From Pseudopedobacter saltans DSM 12145 (GTDB lineage: Bacteria; Bacteroidota; Bacteroidia; Sphingobacteriales; Sphingobacteriaceae): DNA of 64,000 bases. Under the pieces are notes generated by a model. It was not told where the DNA came from and searched no databases. It saw only the letters and a program-made list of their open reading frames with translations. Shown piece after piece: positions 38,474-48,725 of this stretch (the first letter of the stretch is position 1; each line of letters opens with the position of its first letter). A program made the position numbers and the translations under genes. The stretch is taken from assembly GCF_000190735.1 (NCBI RefSeq), contig NC_015177.1:2976001-3040000 (forward strand). The letters run 5' to 3'.

Positions 38474-40228
38474 TTATTGCCACCCGTTATTCTGTATTAA
38501 ATTGTTATATTTCAAGGTCTCGCTATAAGGAATTGGACCATAAATCATATGGCTTTGATAAACCCTGTTTTCTACATCAATGATGGAGTAGTTTCCATTT
38601 GAAATACTTACACCCTTAGCAGTTTCATTTAGGTTAGCATTCCACCTGCGTAAATCCCAAAAACGAAATCCTTCAAAACATAATTCCAATCTTCTTTCAT
38701 TTCTAATCAGCTTTCTCATCGCATCTTTGTCATTCTTAATAGACTCTAAGTATGGATCTCCATTAGAAACACCTACTCCAGCTCTGGTGCGTATAGCTTT
38801 GATTACATTATATGCAGAAAAAGCATGACCGCCTGTTCCTTGAGGTCCCCAGGCTTCATTAGCAGCTTCAGCGTATGCTAAATAAATTTCGGTATACCTT
38901 ATATGCGGATTGTAGTGTTTCTGAGTAGTCGTAGAAGAGGGATTAAGATTTACATCTTGTCTTAATAATTTCTTTAAGTAATAACCTGTACGGGTAGATG
39001 TTTCCACTTTATTAAGTCCGTCGTTAGTAGTACTATTAACGGTAGTGTTTATTACTGTATTTGAAGTTCCTGCTGTGCTTCCATTTACCAAAACATATAG
39101 TTTTAAACGAGGATCCCTATTATCATAAGGAGCTAGTGCATTATAACCGCTATTGGTGAGATCAGAAATAGGATAACCATTAGCCATTGGGAAAGCATCT
39201 ACCAAATTCTGACTTGGATTTAGACGGCCGCTACCATTTAAGGTTGGCGGAAAATGGTCTCTCTCAAGGCTGTTATTTGTAGCCACATCACCGCGCCAAA
39301 GAATTTCAGATGGATTAACCCCTGCTCCTAAACCATCAATTCCGCCAGTTGCATTGTACCAAACTAAATCCTTATCAGTTAAATTGGTTAACCCCCCCCG
39401 AAGATTGATGACTTCTGCAGCATAATTTGCAGCATTTGTCCATTTAGTTACATCTCCCTTGTTAAAAGCTGGACTTGCCGCCAGCAAAGCGGCCTTTACT
39501 CTAATTCCTTTTGCAATCCTAGCCGTCATACGACCTATAAAACTTGCTCCAAAAACCCTATGATAATCATCTGCATTTATTCCTGCATATTTTGCGGGAA
39601 CAGGCGAGCTGTCTGAATAATCTAAAGGAAGCAATTCTTCTGCCTTTACCAGATCCGCATATAACTGTTGCAAACAAGCATCAAAGGTTGCTCTTGGCTG
39701 GTTAAAATCGGAGTTCACCGTTTCATGTTGTAATAGAAGAGGTACACCCAATAATTCGCCGTTGATACCCTGACCTCCATGATGTTGAAGCAAATAAAAC
39801 ATATACAAAGCTCTAAGACCATAGGCTTCGCCTTTCATACGATCATTAAACATCCTACTGATAGTTGGATCTACCGCCCATTTAACGCTATCGCTTACTG
39901 CAAAGAACTGATTCAGGTACTGAATCGCCGAGCGGCTATTTCTCCATTGGTCAACCGGGTTGTTCATTGATGTCCACTGCCCGGTTGCCATTTTTAAAAA
40001 GCCGCTGTTTATATTATTGGTTACCGCATCATCCGTTGCTACATCATTAAATGACCACGAGTTTGTTGGAATTCTTGTATATCCATTCAGCAATAGTCCC
40101 TGAGCATAGGTTGCATTAGTATATGCGTTTTCCAGTTCAAGGTTGTTTTCTATAGCCGGTTCAAACATATCTTTGCAACCGCTGAATAACAACATTGCTG
40201 ATAAACAGGTTAATAATACTTTTCTCAT
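38474..40228 (-). CDS. SusD-family glycan-binding lipoprotein (second pair, XusD-like)
   Basis: 584 aa. Lipobox LFSGC (Cys 19), then the SusD/RagB helical TPR-like body (LRALYMFYLLQHHGG, RFNDRMKGEAYG, GIRVKAALLAASPAFNKGD) and the C-terminal signature LIRNERRLELCFEGFRFWDLRRW. Sits as a lid on the partner SusC barrel. 30 bp after its SusC gene and 29 bp before the DUF1735 gene. The codons for LRGGL contain a run of eight G (complement of 39392-39399), unusual for this AT-rich genome. Confidence 0.94.
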   Translation of the reverse strand: MRKVLLTCLSAMLLFSGCKDMFEPAIENNLELENAYTNATYAQGLLLNGYTRIPTNSWSFNDVATDDAVTNNINSGFLKMATGQWTSMNNPVDQWRNSRSAIQYLNQFFAVSDSVKWAVDPTISRMFNDRMKGEAYGLRALYMFYLLQHHGGQGINGELLGVPLLLQHETVNSDFNQPRATFDACLQQLYADLVKAEELLPLDYSDSSPVPAKYAGINADDYHRVFGASFIGRMTARIAKGIRVKAALLAASPAFNKGDVTKWTNAANYAAEVINLRGGLTNLTDKDLVWYNATGGIDGLGAGVNPSEILWRGDVATNNSLERDHFPPTLNGSGRLNPSQNLVDAFPMANGYPISDLTNSGYNALAPYDNRDPRLKLYVLVNGSTAGTSNTVINTTVNSTTNDGLNKVETSTRTGYYLKKLLRQDVNLNPSSTTTQKHYNPHIRYTEIYLAYAEAANEAWGPQGTGGHAFSAYNVIKAIRTRAGVGVSNGDPYLESIKNDKDAMRKLIRNERRLELCFEGFRFWDLRRWNANLNETAKGVSISNGNYSIIDVENRVYQSHMIYGPIPYSETLKYNNLIQNNGWQ

Positions 40229-40257
40229 ATCTTAAAATTTTATGTCGAAACCATCTA

Positions 40258-43158
40258 TTAGAATAACGCCTTTAAGCCTAGATTATAGAATCTGGTTTGA
40301 GGACTTAAACCTATGTTCATCTCTAAAATCTCCCTCTCTTCAGCGATTGTTAGTAAATTAAATCCATTAACATAAGCTCCCAGCTCTCGTATGAAACCCT
40401 TACCTAACATTTTAGTAGGGAACTGGTAAGACAACTGTACCTTAGCTAAATCGAAGCGGTTAGTATTGTAAAGCCAAAAATCAGAATTACGATAATTGTT
40501 ATCACTTGTACCGGTAGTTAACCTCGGAAAAGTAGCTGTATCTTTTGTCTCTTCAGTCCAACGATCTCTAACAACTATAGAATATTTGTCTTGCCCGTCT
40601 ACCCAGAAATAAGAGCTATTCTTAATAGCTTTCGCTCCAAAACGCCCTGTGGCTAAAGCAAAAACGGTGAAGTTTTTCCATTTAGCTGTTAAATTTACAC
40701 CGAGTGTCAACGGTGCTCCATACCAACCGGCTCTTCCCAGATAAATTTCATCACGCGAATCGATTATACCATCTCCGTTTTGATCTTTGTATTTAAGATC
40801 GCCTGGTTTAATTTCGCCAAAAGCGGATTGGTCTGGTGAATTGGCTATATCATTACCATCCATAAAGAAGCCCTCGTTCTGCAGTCCGAAGATCGCATCA
40901 ATTGGTCTTCCTGATCTGTATTGGTAATCATATTCAAACTGACTATCAGACGCCCTGATCTTAGCTTCAGTTCTATAGTAGGTCCCGTTGAATCCCAATC
41001 TCCAGGCAACTTCTCCTAACTTTCTATTGAAATTCAAGCTAAAATCAAAACCTTTACGTGAGTCGCTATCATAATTTACATAAGGAATATCCGAGTAAAC
41101 CGGCCAACCTGTAGAGAAATAAATTGGAAAAAGAGCACCTGGCTGTACAATATTTCCTTTAGTTTCACTAAAGAAAGCGTTTGCACTTAAGTCGATTAAA
41201 TTCTTAAAAAATGAACCTTCCAAACCAAAACTAATCTCTCTCCTTTGAGGGAAAGCCATATCAAAATTGTTCCCTCTTCTTCTATCGAAACTGTGCACTA
41301 ACTGTCCGTCTTTCCAGCTGTACCATGCTGCATCATTATAAGTGTAATACCCCTGGTATAAATAATAACCAGTAATATCTAAATCTGTATTTAATATACC
41401 TGCAGACGCGGTAAGTTTAAGATTATCTATGGCATCCACATCTTTTAAGAAATTTTCCTGGCTTATTCTCCATCCCAAACTTAATGTTGGAGAAAAAGCG
41501 GTCCGTTTTCCTTCGGGTAATCTGGTTGAGTAGACGTAGGCACTACTAAAATCTGCATAATATTTTTGATTAAAGTTATATCCGAAGTTTAGTCCCAGAT
41601 TAGTATTGTTATTTTTTTGATAAATTTGAGATTCACCTATTTGGAACGCGTATCCTAATAACGAGCCGGAAACATTATGAACCTTATTAAAGGTTCTGTT
41701 ATAAGCAAGTTGACCGGAAAACGCCAGATTCTGACGGTAATAACTATTACTTATATTTTCTACGCCTGACTTAGAATCATCGCCATATTTAATCAGGTTA
41801 CTGATTTGATCGAAACCCGCATAGTTATTCCAATTTGCCTGATATGTTGCGTAATTATTATTAAATGACTGTGTAAACGAGGTCAAATAATCTATAGCCA
41901 GATTGGTTTTAAATGCCAGACCCTGGGTTATTCCTTTTAAATCAAAATCAACCCCCGTATTAAACTGAAACTGTCTGTTAATATTTTTATTTGATCCGCC
42001 GGCATAAATACTCGCAAACACATTGGTTTGATCTAACTGCGTTCCACCTAATAAATACTGTCCATTTATGATGTAATTACTATTGTTTACATAAATCATG
42101 GACGGGTCGTCTCCTTCTTCTATCATACTTATTGGAATTAGCGGAGAAAAACGGTTTGGACGTACGGTAGCGGCACTACCCCAAAAATCGGCATTAACTC
42201 CCCTCCCGGTATAGAAACTTGCCGATGCATCAACATTTAACTTAATAATATTATTCAGCCTCATATTAATATTTCCACGCAGGTTGAACCTGTTTGCGCC
42301 TCTGCTTTTTGTTGCTTCACCAAAATTCAGGAGGGCATCATTAGTCCAAAAACCCATATTGGTATAATATTGTGCTTTCTCATTTCCTCCAGATATCTCA
42401 GTAGTTACATCGTAACGATTGTAACTATCTTTTAGATAGTCAGATGAATAGAAGTTAATATTGGGATAGCGAAAAGGGTTTAATCCAGCTCCATAATTAT
42501 AAATTTCACTCTCTGTGTATAAATTAGCTAAGCCATCATTTCTCCGGGCCTCATTATACAAAGTCATATACTCTGCTGACCCCAAATATTGCGGGTAAAC
42601 TTTTGGAACGTTAATACCTGCATTTGCCCTAACATTAACTTTTTGATCGTAGTTACCACCGCGTTTCGTAGTAATATAAACTACACCTTTTGCAGCCTTA
42701 CTTCCATACAATGCCACGGCACCTACTCCTTTCATCACTGTAATTTGATCTATTTCTGTAGGCATGATATTGTTTGCATCTCTTGGAAATCCATCAACCA
42801 AAACTAAATAGCTGCTATTTCCCCAGATGTTACCATGAAAACCAGATGTTAAAGCTTCCAGATTTTCTAAACTGTATGTTGCATAATTATTCTCCATAAG
42901 CTCAGAAAAATTCAAAACGGATACTCCACCAAGTAAATCTTCTTTTTTCACCTTCCTGAAAGCTACTTGTACCAGAGAATCTGAATCATTTCCCTTTAGT
43001 ATAGAATCTTGTGTTAATATGTTATTAGGGGAAATGCCCGCATTTGTTTTATGATTACTTGATATTTTGTCTTTATTAAAAGCAGCTTTTGCCGAACTCA
43101 CACCGTACAATCCACTTGTAACGGTAAGGCATATTGCAATTCCTATAATTCGCTTCAT
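40258..43158 (-). CDS. SusC-family TonB-dependent transporter, short form (second pair, XusC-like)
   Basis: 966 aa. Signal peptide ends near SSAKA (residue 25). Unlike the first SusC, it lacks the carboxypeptidase-regulatory beta domain (no GxVxD..G.PL.GVxVxVKGT motif); a short linker with LVQVAFRKVKKEDLLGGVSVLN leads straight to the plug (residues 75-175, SSYLVLVDGFPRDANNIMPTEIDQITVMKG, ALYGSKAAKGVVYITTKRGG). The barrel ends FYNLGLKALF. Short SusC forms like this do occur. It would import xylo-oligosaccharides together with the SusD protein encoded 30 bp downstream. Confidence 0.92.
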   Translation of the reverse strand: MKRIIGIAICLTVTSGLYGVSSAKAAFNKDKISSNHKTNAGISPNNILTQDSILKGNDSDSLVQVAFRKVKKEDLLGGVSVLNFSELMENNYATYSLENLEALTSGFHGNIWGNSSYLVLVDGFPRDANNIMPTEIDQITVMKGVGAVALYGSKAAKGVVYITTKRGGNYDQKVNVRANAGINVPKVYPQYLGSAEYMTLYNEARRNDGLANLYTESEIYNYGAGLNPFRYPNINFYSSDYLKDSYNRYDVTTEISGGNEKAQYYTNMGFWTNDALLNFGEATKSRGANRFNLRGNINMRLNNIIKLNVDASASFYTGRGVNADFWGSAATVRPNRFSPLIPISMIEEGDDPSMIYVNNSNYIINGQYLLGGTQLDQTNVFASIYAGGSNKNINRQFQFNTGVDFDLKGITQGLAFKTNLAIDYLTSFTQSFNNNYATYQANWNNYAGFDQISNLIKYGDDSKSGVENISNSYYRQNLAFSGQLAYNRTFNKVHNVSGSLLGYAFQIGESQIYQKNNNTNLGLNFGYNFNQKYYADFSSAYVYSTRLPEGKRTAFSPTLSLGWRISQENFLKDVDAIDNLKLTASAGILNTDLDITGYYLYQGYYTYNDAAWYSWKDGQLVHSFDRRRGNNFDMAFPQRREISFGLEGSFFKNLIDLSANAFFSETKGNIVQPGALFPIYFSTGWPVYSDIPYVNYDSDSRKGFDFSLNFNRKLGEVAWRLGFNGTYYRTEAKIRASDSQFEYDYQYRSGRPIDAIFGLQNEGFFMDGNDIANSPDQSAFGEIKPGDLKYKDQNGDGIIDSRDEIYLGRAGWYGAPLTLGVNLTAKWKNFTVFALATGRFGAKAIKNSSYFWVDGQDKYSIVVRDRWTEETKDTATFPRLTTGTSDNNYRNSDFWLYNTNRFDLAKVQLSYQFPTKMLGKGFIRELGAYVNGFNLLTIAEEREILEMNIGLSPQTRFYNLGLKALF

Positions 43159-43186
43159 TTTCGTCTCTTTTAAATTTTAAACCAGG

Positions 43187-45073
43187 TTACCATCCGGGAT
43201 TTTGTGAAAATTCCGCATACATATTCACATCTACGTTTTTAAGAGGTAGCCAATAATGTTTATTTGTGTAATTCCTTTGAACTATTACCACCTCGCGTAA
43301 ATTTGCCACTCTATTTTCTGTAGGATCAGTGGTATTAAAAGTTCCTGATCGATCGAATTCTAACGATGTTTTTATTGTATAAGGATGTTCAGTAAGCAAC
43401 AACCATCTTCTCAAATCATTAAAGCGATGACCTTCAAAAGCAAGCTCAACAGCTCTTTCGCGTCGCAATTCGCTTAAGAAATTGTCAACAGATCCGAGGA
43501 ATTTTGTGTTTACAGGATCTACTCCCGCCCTATTCCTGATAATGTTTACAGATTCTACTGCAGTTTTGCTAAAATTTGGGTCTTTTCCTTGAGGGCTATT
43601 ATATCCCATAAGTGCTGCTTCTGCGTACATTAAATAAACGTCCGCTAAACGCATATAGGGAACATAAATATGAAGGCTATAACCCCAACTGTAAGCGTTA
43701 TCGTATTTATTTGCTGTAATAGGAATGAATTTGCGGAGAACATAACCCGTACGGCTACCTGTGCTAACATTTCTATAGCTACCTCCAGTATATAAATTGG
43801 CATATCTATTTGGCTGTTCATCCACATTTGGAATTGCTCCCTGGACAAATTTCACTCCGTCGAATACTATATCATTGTAAAAACGGGGGTCTCTGTTTTT
43901 CCAAGGGTATGTGGGATCGTAACCTGATGCAGCATCTGGCTTGGTAATATCAGGAATAGGTAGTCCGTTCTTCATGCCATAATAGCTGACATAATTAGAA
44001 GTAGGGACAAATTTCAAGTCGCCTTCAGATACAATTACTGGTGTGTATTGCTTACTGGTTCCCCAGTTAGAGTCGTTTGCGCTATTAAAAGGTCCGCGAA
44101 ATATAGCTTCAGTACTACCAGGAAGTGCCCAGCCCTCACCCGTTGTATAAAAATTCTTATAATAATCAGCAAATGACACCAAACTATATTGAGTAGAACC
44201 ACCCTCGACAAGCTTTAACAACTCGCCAAACGCCGCGGCTGCCTTTTTACAATACTCAACATTATAAGTTTTGCTGCCTGTAGATTCGTAGTTCATTAAT
44301 GGACTGCCTGCCCATAAATAGTTTTTGCCTAAATATGCCAGCGCCATTATCTTATTTATTCTCAGCTGATTTTTTCCAAGCGTTCTTCTACCAGGTTCAG
44401 TATTATCCCAATTGATGGGTAACAAATCAGCAGCAGCTCTAAAGTCTGCTGCAGCCTTGTCAGCACATTCATGGTATTTTAAACGTGGTAAGCGAATTTC
44501 TCCGGCGCTAGGTAAGACGTAATCAATATAAGGCAGTCCTCCAAAATACTCCATTAAGCGATGGTGAAACCATGCTCTAAAAAACAATAACTGACCTCTT
44601 ATTATATTTTTCTCTTCAGTAGTCGCATCTGTCATTAAATCCATATTGGCTAAACCAATATTTGCTTTTCTAATCCCATACCAGGCGGCATTCCAGAGAT
44701 CCTTATTAAAACGTCCGTTTACAGTGGAGAAATTAGATTTATCCATCCATCCAGAGCCCCATCCATCAAATTGTGATTGCCAACCCCAAAAATTGCCATC
44801 ATCTATTTTATGAATGTAGTGGTAATTTCCTGCGGTAGAGGTTATTTCATCCTCTCCCCAATTCCATGAGTTGGTCCAATAATTATTGGTGAAGTTTACT
44901 ATACAATTATACAATTCTTCGGTAAAGCCCTGAAAATTCACAAAGTTCTTAAAAGCTTCCTTTTCGGAAATATTCGTTTGTTCATCTTTATCCAGGTATT
45001 TCTCGCAAGCGGAGAGGCTTATACATCCCCACACTATCAAACAAGACACAATGGTTTTTATATGCTTTTTCAT
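43187..45073 (-). CDS. SusD-family glycan-binding lipoprotein (first pair, XusB-like)
   Basis: 628 aa. Lipobox LSAC (Cys 23) followed by EKYLDKDEQ. Typical SusD body (LLFFRAWFHHRLMEYFGGLPYIDYVL, KIMALAYLGKNYLWAGSPLMNYES) and the C-terminal signature LRRERAVELAFEGHRFNDLRRW. The N-terminal region is rich in Trp (WTNSWNWGEDE, NFWGWQSQFDGWGSGWM), suitable for stacking on sugar rings. 17 bp upstream lies its SusC partner; 28 bp downstream the second SusC starts. All Xus genes are closely spaced and on one strand, so one operon. Confidence 0.95.
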   Translation of the reverse strand: MKKHIKTIVSCLIVWGCISLSACEKYLDKDEQTNISEKEAFKNFVNFQGFTEELYNCIVNFTNNYWTNSWNWGEDEITSTAGNYHYIHKIDDGNFWGWQSQFDGWGSGWMDKSNFSTVNGRFNKDLWNAAWYGIRKANIGLANMDLMTDATTEEKNIIRGQLLFFRAWFHHRLMEYFGGLPYIDYVLPSAGEIRLPRLKYHECADKAAADFRAAADLLPINWDNTEPGRRTLGKNQLRINKIMALAYLGKNYLWAGSPLMNYESTGSKTYNVEYCKKAAAAFGELLKLVEGGSTQYSLVSFADYYKNFYTTGEGWALPGSTEAIFRGPFNSANDSNWGTSKQYTPVIVSEGDLKFVPTSNYVSYYGMKNGLPIPDITKPDAASGYDPTYPWKNRDPRFYNDIVFDGVKFVQGAIPNVDEQPNRYANLYTGGSYRNVSTGSRTGYVLRKFIPITANKYDNAYSWGYSLHIYVPYMRLADVYLMYAEAALMGYNSPQGKDPNFSKTAVESVNIIRNRAGVDPVNTKFLGSVDNFLSELRRERAVELAFEGHRFNDLRRWLLLTEHPYTIKTSLEFDRSGTFNTTDPTENRVANLREVVIVQRNYTNKHYWLPLKNVDVNMYAEFSQNPGW

Positions 45074-45089
45074 CTGTTTATTTTTATTT

Positions 45090-48000
45090 TTAGAAGATGA
45101 TATTGGTTCCTAGATTAAAACGCTTCACGGTTGGATAGGCTCCTTGAGATGCCCAACCTGTTCCGGCAAAGTTGGATTCCCTATCATCAGGCATTTTTGT
45201 CCATACTGCCAAATTATTACCATTCATAAAAATTCTGAGGCTTTCTATACCAATACGTTTAATAAAACTTGTGTTTTTTTGAAAAGTATAAGCTATCTCA
45301 GCATTCTTCAAGCGGATATATGATCCATCGAACATATATCTATTGCCCGGGCTGTAATTACTTGGAGTCGACAACCATCTTGGCAAAGGCACATCTGCAT
45401 TTATATCGTCCTTAGACCAATAAGTCCCTTCATTATAAACCAGCTGATTTTGCCCTGACAGACTATTGAAAACCACCTGACGAGTAACATTAGTTACACC
45501 ATAAACCTGAACAAATGCGCTGAACCCTTTCCAATCAAAACCTAATATTGCATTGAAAGTATGCTGGGGATTAGAAGGGAATCCGAAAGGAATATTGTCC
45601 TTTGAATCTATTATTCCATCTGCATTATAATCAAGTATATGATAGTTTCCCGGTAATTTTTGACCATCACCATTATCTGTAACAGTACTTCCATAAAGCT
45701 CATCCCAGGTATTATAATAACCGGCTCCAACATATGAATAGGTTTGACCAATTTGTTTATTTTGCCTTTTTTGGTACTCAGGTAATAACTGAGCATCATC
45801 GGCATCTAAAACCTTGTCCTTAGCTCTGGTATAGTTCACATTCCCCCACACTCTCCAGTCTGCATTCAGCTTTTTGTCTATAGCTATTTCTAATTCGAAG
45901 CCTTTATTCTCTACTTCGCCTAAATTGGCCGCAGGTGCAACTGCTCCAAAATAAGAAGGTATAGCCCTATTTGTTAATATTATATCTGACCGTTTATCTC
46001 TGAAATAATCAAACTTACCGGAAATAAAACCTCTTAGAAAACTGAAGTCTAACCCAACGTTGATTTTCCTCACTTTTTCCCAGCGTATGTCCGGATTTCC
46101 AAGAGTACTTTCTTTATACCATGTATAAGGACTTAACTCTGAATCTACTCCCGTTACCCCTAATTTTGTTTTATCTCCATAAGTCCATTGAGTAAGGTAT
46201 AACCAACGGGGTCCTGAGCTATCATCTCCTATCTCTCCGTAAGAACCTCTAATCTTTAAATTGTCAATAAAGGTTAAGGGTTTCATAAAATTCTCGTTGG
46301 ACATAGTCCAACCTAAACCGCCAGACTGAAAGAAAGCAAAACGATAGCCCGGACCAAATTTAGAAGAGCCATTGTAGCTTCCATTATATTCTACGATATA
46401 TTTATTTGCATAATTGTAAGTAGTTCTAAAAACCCAATCTTCACGATTAAAAGGAATTTCACTTCCTGTAGCAACTTGATTACGATTGAACAAGCCCATT
46501 GCTGTAATCGTATGTTTATCCGCTAGGGTAGTATTGTAATCCAGCTTCGCTTGATAAAAAAGACGACGATAAGTAGCCCAATTTTGAACAGATCCCGGAC
46601 TAACAGCCCAATTGATACTATTTTGAAAATCAAATCGATTAGTAGCATCGTAAGCTATTTGATACACAGTTTTTCCTGTTTTAGGATCAATCCATTTACT
46701 CTGAACATCATTATATAAATCATTCACCCCTCTGTTTCCTTCAACGAAGGTATTGTCTAAGGCCACTGTTCCTACAGCACTCAACCCCTTTACTAAACGA
46801 CTTAAATCCTGATTTAAAGTAAAATCAGTAGTTATACGATTTGTAGTTGTATAGGAAACACCACTCATGGCCAGAATTCTGGCAGAGTTTAGTCCTCTTT
46901 GCACATTAGGAGCATGATATCCCCATGTACCGTCAGAATATTGTGGCATAAACACGTTAGGAGCTGTCGAGTAAGCTGATATCCAATAATTATAATCTCC
47001 ATTATTGGCTCCCCACGGCATTTTTTTCACTCCTCTTGAACCCGCAACGTTAGCTTTTAGGCTAGTGGATTTGGTTAGTTGAAAGTCCAGATTGCTTCTC
47101 ATATTCAACCTATTGAAACCATAACCTGGTTCGTAACCTCTATTATTTTCAAACGTTCTGAATAAATCACCTTCGTACAGGTAATCTGCACTAGCAAAAT
47201 ATTTCACCTTTTCGGTACCACCCGAAATATTCAGGTTGGCATTATGAGACATTGCATAATCTTTGAATAACACCTCATCCCAGTTTACATTTGGATAACG
47301 TTCTGATTCTGCCAAATCAGCAGGAAAACGATACTTATCTATAATGGCTTGGGGAAGAATATCATTCCAACTTTCAGGACGCAGTGCAAGTTCATATTCA
47401 ATAACCTCATTACGAATTCTTAAAGCGTCGTAAGCGTCATACTTTCCCGGCAACTTTGAAGGTACCTTAGCGACATTATTTATTGTTCCGCGAATAGATG
47501 CCCGCCCTTCTTTACCGCGTTTAGTAGTAATCAAGATCACACCATTTGCACCTCTAACTCCGAATACGGCAGTTGCAGAAGCATCTTTTAATATAGAAAC
47601 AGATTCTACCGATCCGATATCTACACTATTCATAGGGCGTTCGATACCATCTACCAATATTAAAGGGCTGGTATTATTCATTGTACTTCTTCCGCGGATT
47701 ATAATTTGCGGATCCTCTTCTCCAGGCATACCTGTACTGGCAGAAGTTACGACACCAGGAACATTACCTGTAAGCGCAGCCCCAATACTCGACACACCCC
47801 CTGCTCTCTCCAATACCTTTCCTGTTGTCTGTGTAACTGCAGCAACTATACTCTCCCTTTTTTGCGTACCGTAACCAACTACCACCACCTCACTCAGTTG
47901 TGCCATATCATCTTGCAGTACAACTTTTATTTCAGTTTTTCCCCTTACATCTATTTCCTGGCTTACCATCCCTATATATGCAAAGGACAGTATATATTTA

Positions 48001-48233
48001 TCCGCGGGAAGGTCTATGGAGAACTGTCCATCTATATTGGTCATAGAGTTAATTGAGGTTCCTTTAACAGAAACAGAAACTCCTATAAGGGGGATATTCT
48101 TGACATCATGTACAGTCCCTCTGACTATCCGCTTTTGTTGCCCTAAAACCCCTTTAGCTAAAAGAGAGAGCGCTAGAATAGCAAAATAAAACTTACGGTA
48201 TATCCCTATGCTTACTTTTTGTTTTTTTTTCAT
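45090..48233 (-). CDS. SusC-family TonB-dependent transporter (first pair, XusA-like)
   Basis: 1047 aa, canonical SusC. Signal peptide to VLGQ (residue 32), carboxypeptidase-regulatory beta domain at 37-112 (IVRGTVHDVKNIPLIGVSVSVKGT, SIDLPADKYILSFAYIGM), TonB-box region EVVVVGYGTQKRES, plug at 125-240 (GRSTMNNTSPLILVDGIERPM, SILKDASATAVFGVRGANGVILITTKRG), then the 22-strand barrel to LGTNIIF. First gene of the Xus operon. Codons 2-4 form a run of nine A directly after the ATG. The leader is about 350 nt from the putative operator. Confidence 0.96.
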   Translation of the reverse strand: MKKKQKVSIGIYRKFYFAILALSLLAKGVLGQQKRIVRGTVHDVKNIPLIGVSVSVKGTSINSMTNIDGQFSIDLPADKYILSFAYIGMVSQEIDVRGKTEIKVVLQDDMAQLSEVVVVGYGTQKRESIVAAVTQTTGKVLERAGGVSSIGAALTGNVPGVVTSASTGMPGEEDPQIIIRGRSTMNNTSPLILVDGIERPMNSVDIGSVESVSILKDASATAVFGVRGANGVILITTKRGKEGRASIRGTINNVAKVPSKLPGKYDAYDALRIRNEVIEYELALRPESWNDILPQAIIDKYRFPADLAESERYPNVNWDEVLFKDYAMSHNANLNISGGTEKVKYFASADYLYEGDLFRTFENNRGYEPGYGFNRLNMRSNLDFQLTKSTSLKANVAGSRGVKKMPWGANNGDYNYWISAYSTAPNVFMPQYSDGTWGYHAPNVQRGLNSARILAMSGVSYTTTNRITTDFTLNQDLSRLVKGLSAVGTVALDNTFVEGNRGVNDLYNDVQSKWIDPKTGKTVYQIAYDATNRFDFQNSINWAVSPGSVQNWATYRRLFYQAKLDYNTTLADKHTITAMGLFNRNQVATGSEIPFNREDWVFRTTYNYANKYIVEYNGSYNGSSKFGPGYRFAFFQSGGLGWTMSNENFMKPLTFIDNLKIRGSYGEIGDDSSGPRWLYLTQWTYGDKTKLGVTGVDSELSPYTWYKESTLGNPDIRWEKVRKINVGLDFSFLRGFISGKFDYFRDKRSDIILTNRAIPSYFGAVAPAANLGEVENKGFELEIAIDKKLNADWRVWGNVNYTRAKDKVLDADDAQLLPEYQKRQNKQIGQTYSYVGAGYYNTWDELYGSTVTDNGDGQKLPGNYHILDYNADGIIDSKDNIPFGFPSNPQHTFNAILGFDWKGFSAFVQVYGVTNVTRQVVFNSLSGQNQLVYNEGTYWSKDDINADVPLPRWLSTPSNYSPGNRYMFDGSYIRLKNAEIAYTFQKNTSFIKRIGIESLRIFMNGNNLAVWTKMPDDRESNFAGTGWASQGAYPTVKRFNLGTNIIF

Positions 48234-48590
48234 TTATTAAAAAATAATTAGGATTTAGAAAATTGTTCTTCACTTATCATTATCTGAGAATAGCTTTTAA
48301 TCATAGTATTATTTGTCGATCATAATATTGTTGGATAAATAAGAGATAAGCGGGCCATCGCCTGTCTTTAAGTTCATTTGCCGTTAAGTTGGTGCTTTCA
48401 TTTATACATTTGGTTTAGTTGGTTTATAACTCCAGTTTATATATCTAAATAATATTTGAGATCAATGCAATCGGTTGCTTTAATTCACCAAAACAACTTA
48501 ATTCCCCAATCTGTAATTTTATCAGCTATAGAAACCGGCTTATAATTAAGCTCTAAACTAAACCTGAGTCGGATTTATAGATAGCACATT
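48234..48590 (-). other. Leader region of the Xus operon
   Basis: AT-rich noncoding DNA upstream of the first SusC. A long-range inverted repeat, TTAAGTTGGTG (48384-48394) with CACC and AACTTAA (48486-48489, 48495-48501), could structure the leader. I find no clean TTG-N19-TAnnTTTG promoter; the best -7 match is TAGTTTTG on the minus strand at 48595-48602, which overlaps the operator candidate and lacks a -33 box. Confidence 0.45.
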
Positions 48591-48620
48591 TGTCCAAAAC
48601 TATAGACTACATGTTCAAGA
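48591..48620 (-). promoter_or_regulatory. Candidate HTCS operator upstream of the Xus operon
   Basis: Two half-sites, TGTCCAAAA (48591-48599) and TGTTCAAGA (48612-48620), in direct repeat exactly 21 bp apart (two helical turns). The same pair with the same spacing occurs upstream of the HTCS gene at 52964-52993. AraC-type DNA-binding domains, as in the HTCS, usually recognise such spaced direct repeats. Confidence 0.5.
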
Positions 48621-48725
48621 CGTTGTTTAGTGTGAGTAAAAGTGGTATTTAGGTTATAAAATGAAGATGTAAAAAGTCGTTATCACATATTAATCTAAAT
48701 ATGTTACCAGTTAATCGAAATTATT

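Noticed and set aside
48595-48602. TAGTTTTG as the -7 box of the Xus promoter
   Set aside because: No TTG at 19-21 bp; the nearest is at 13 bp. It overlaps the operator candidate, so it is mentioned but not annotated as a promoter.
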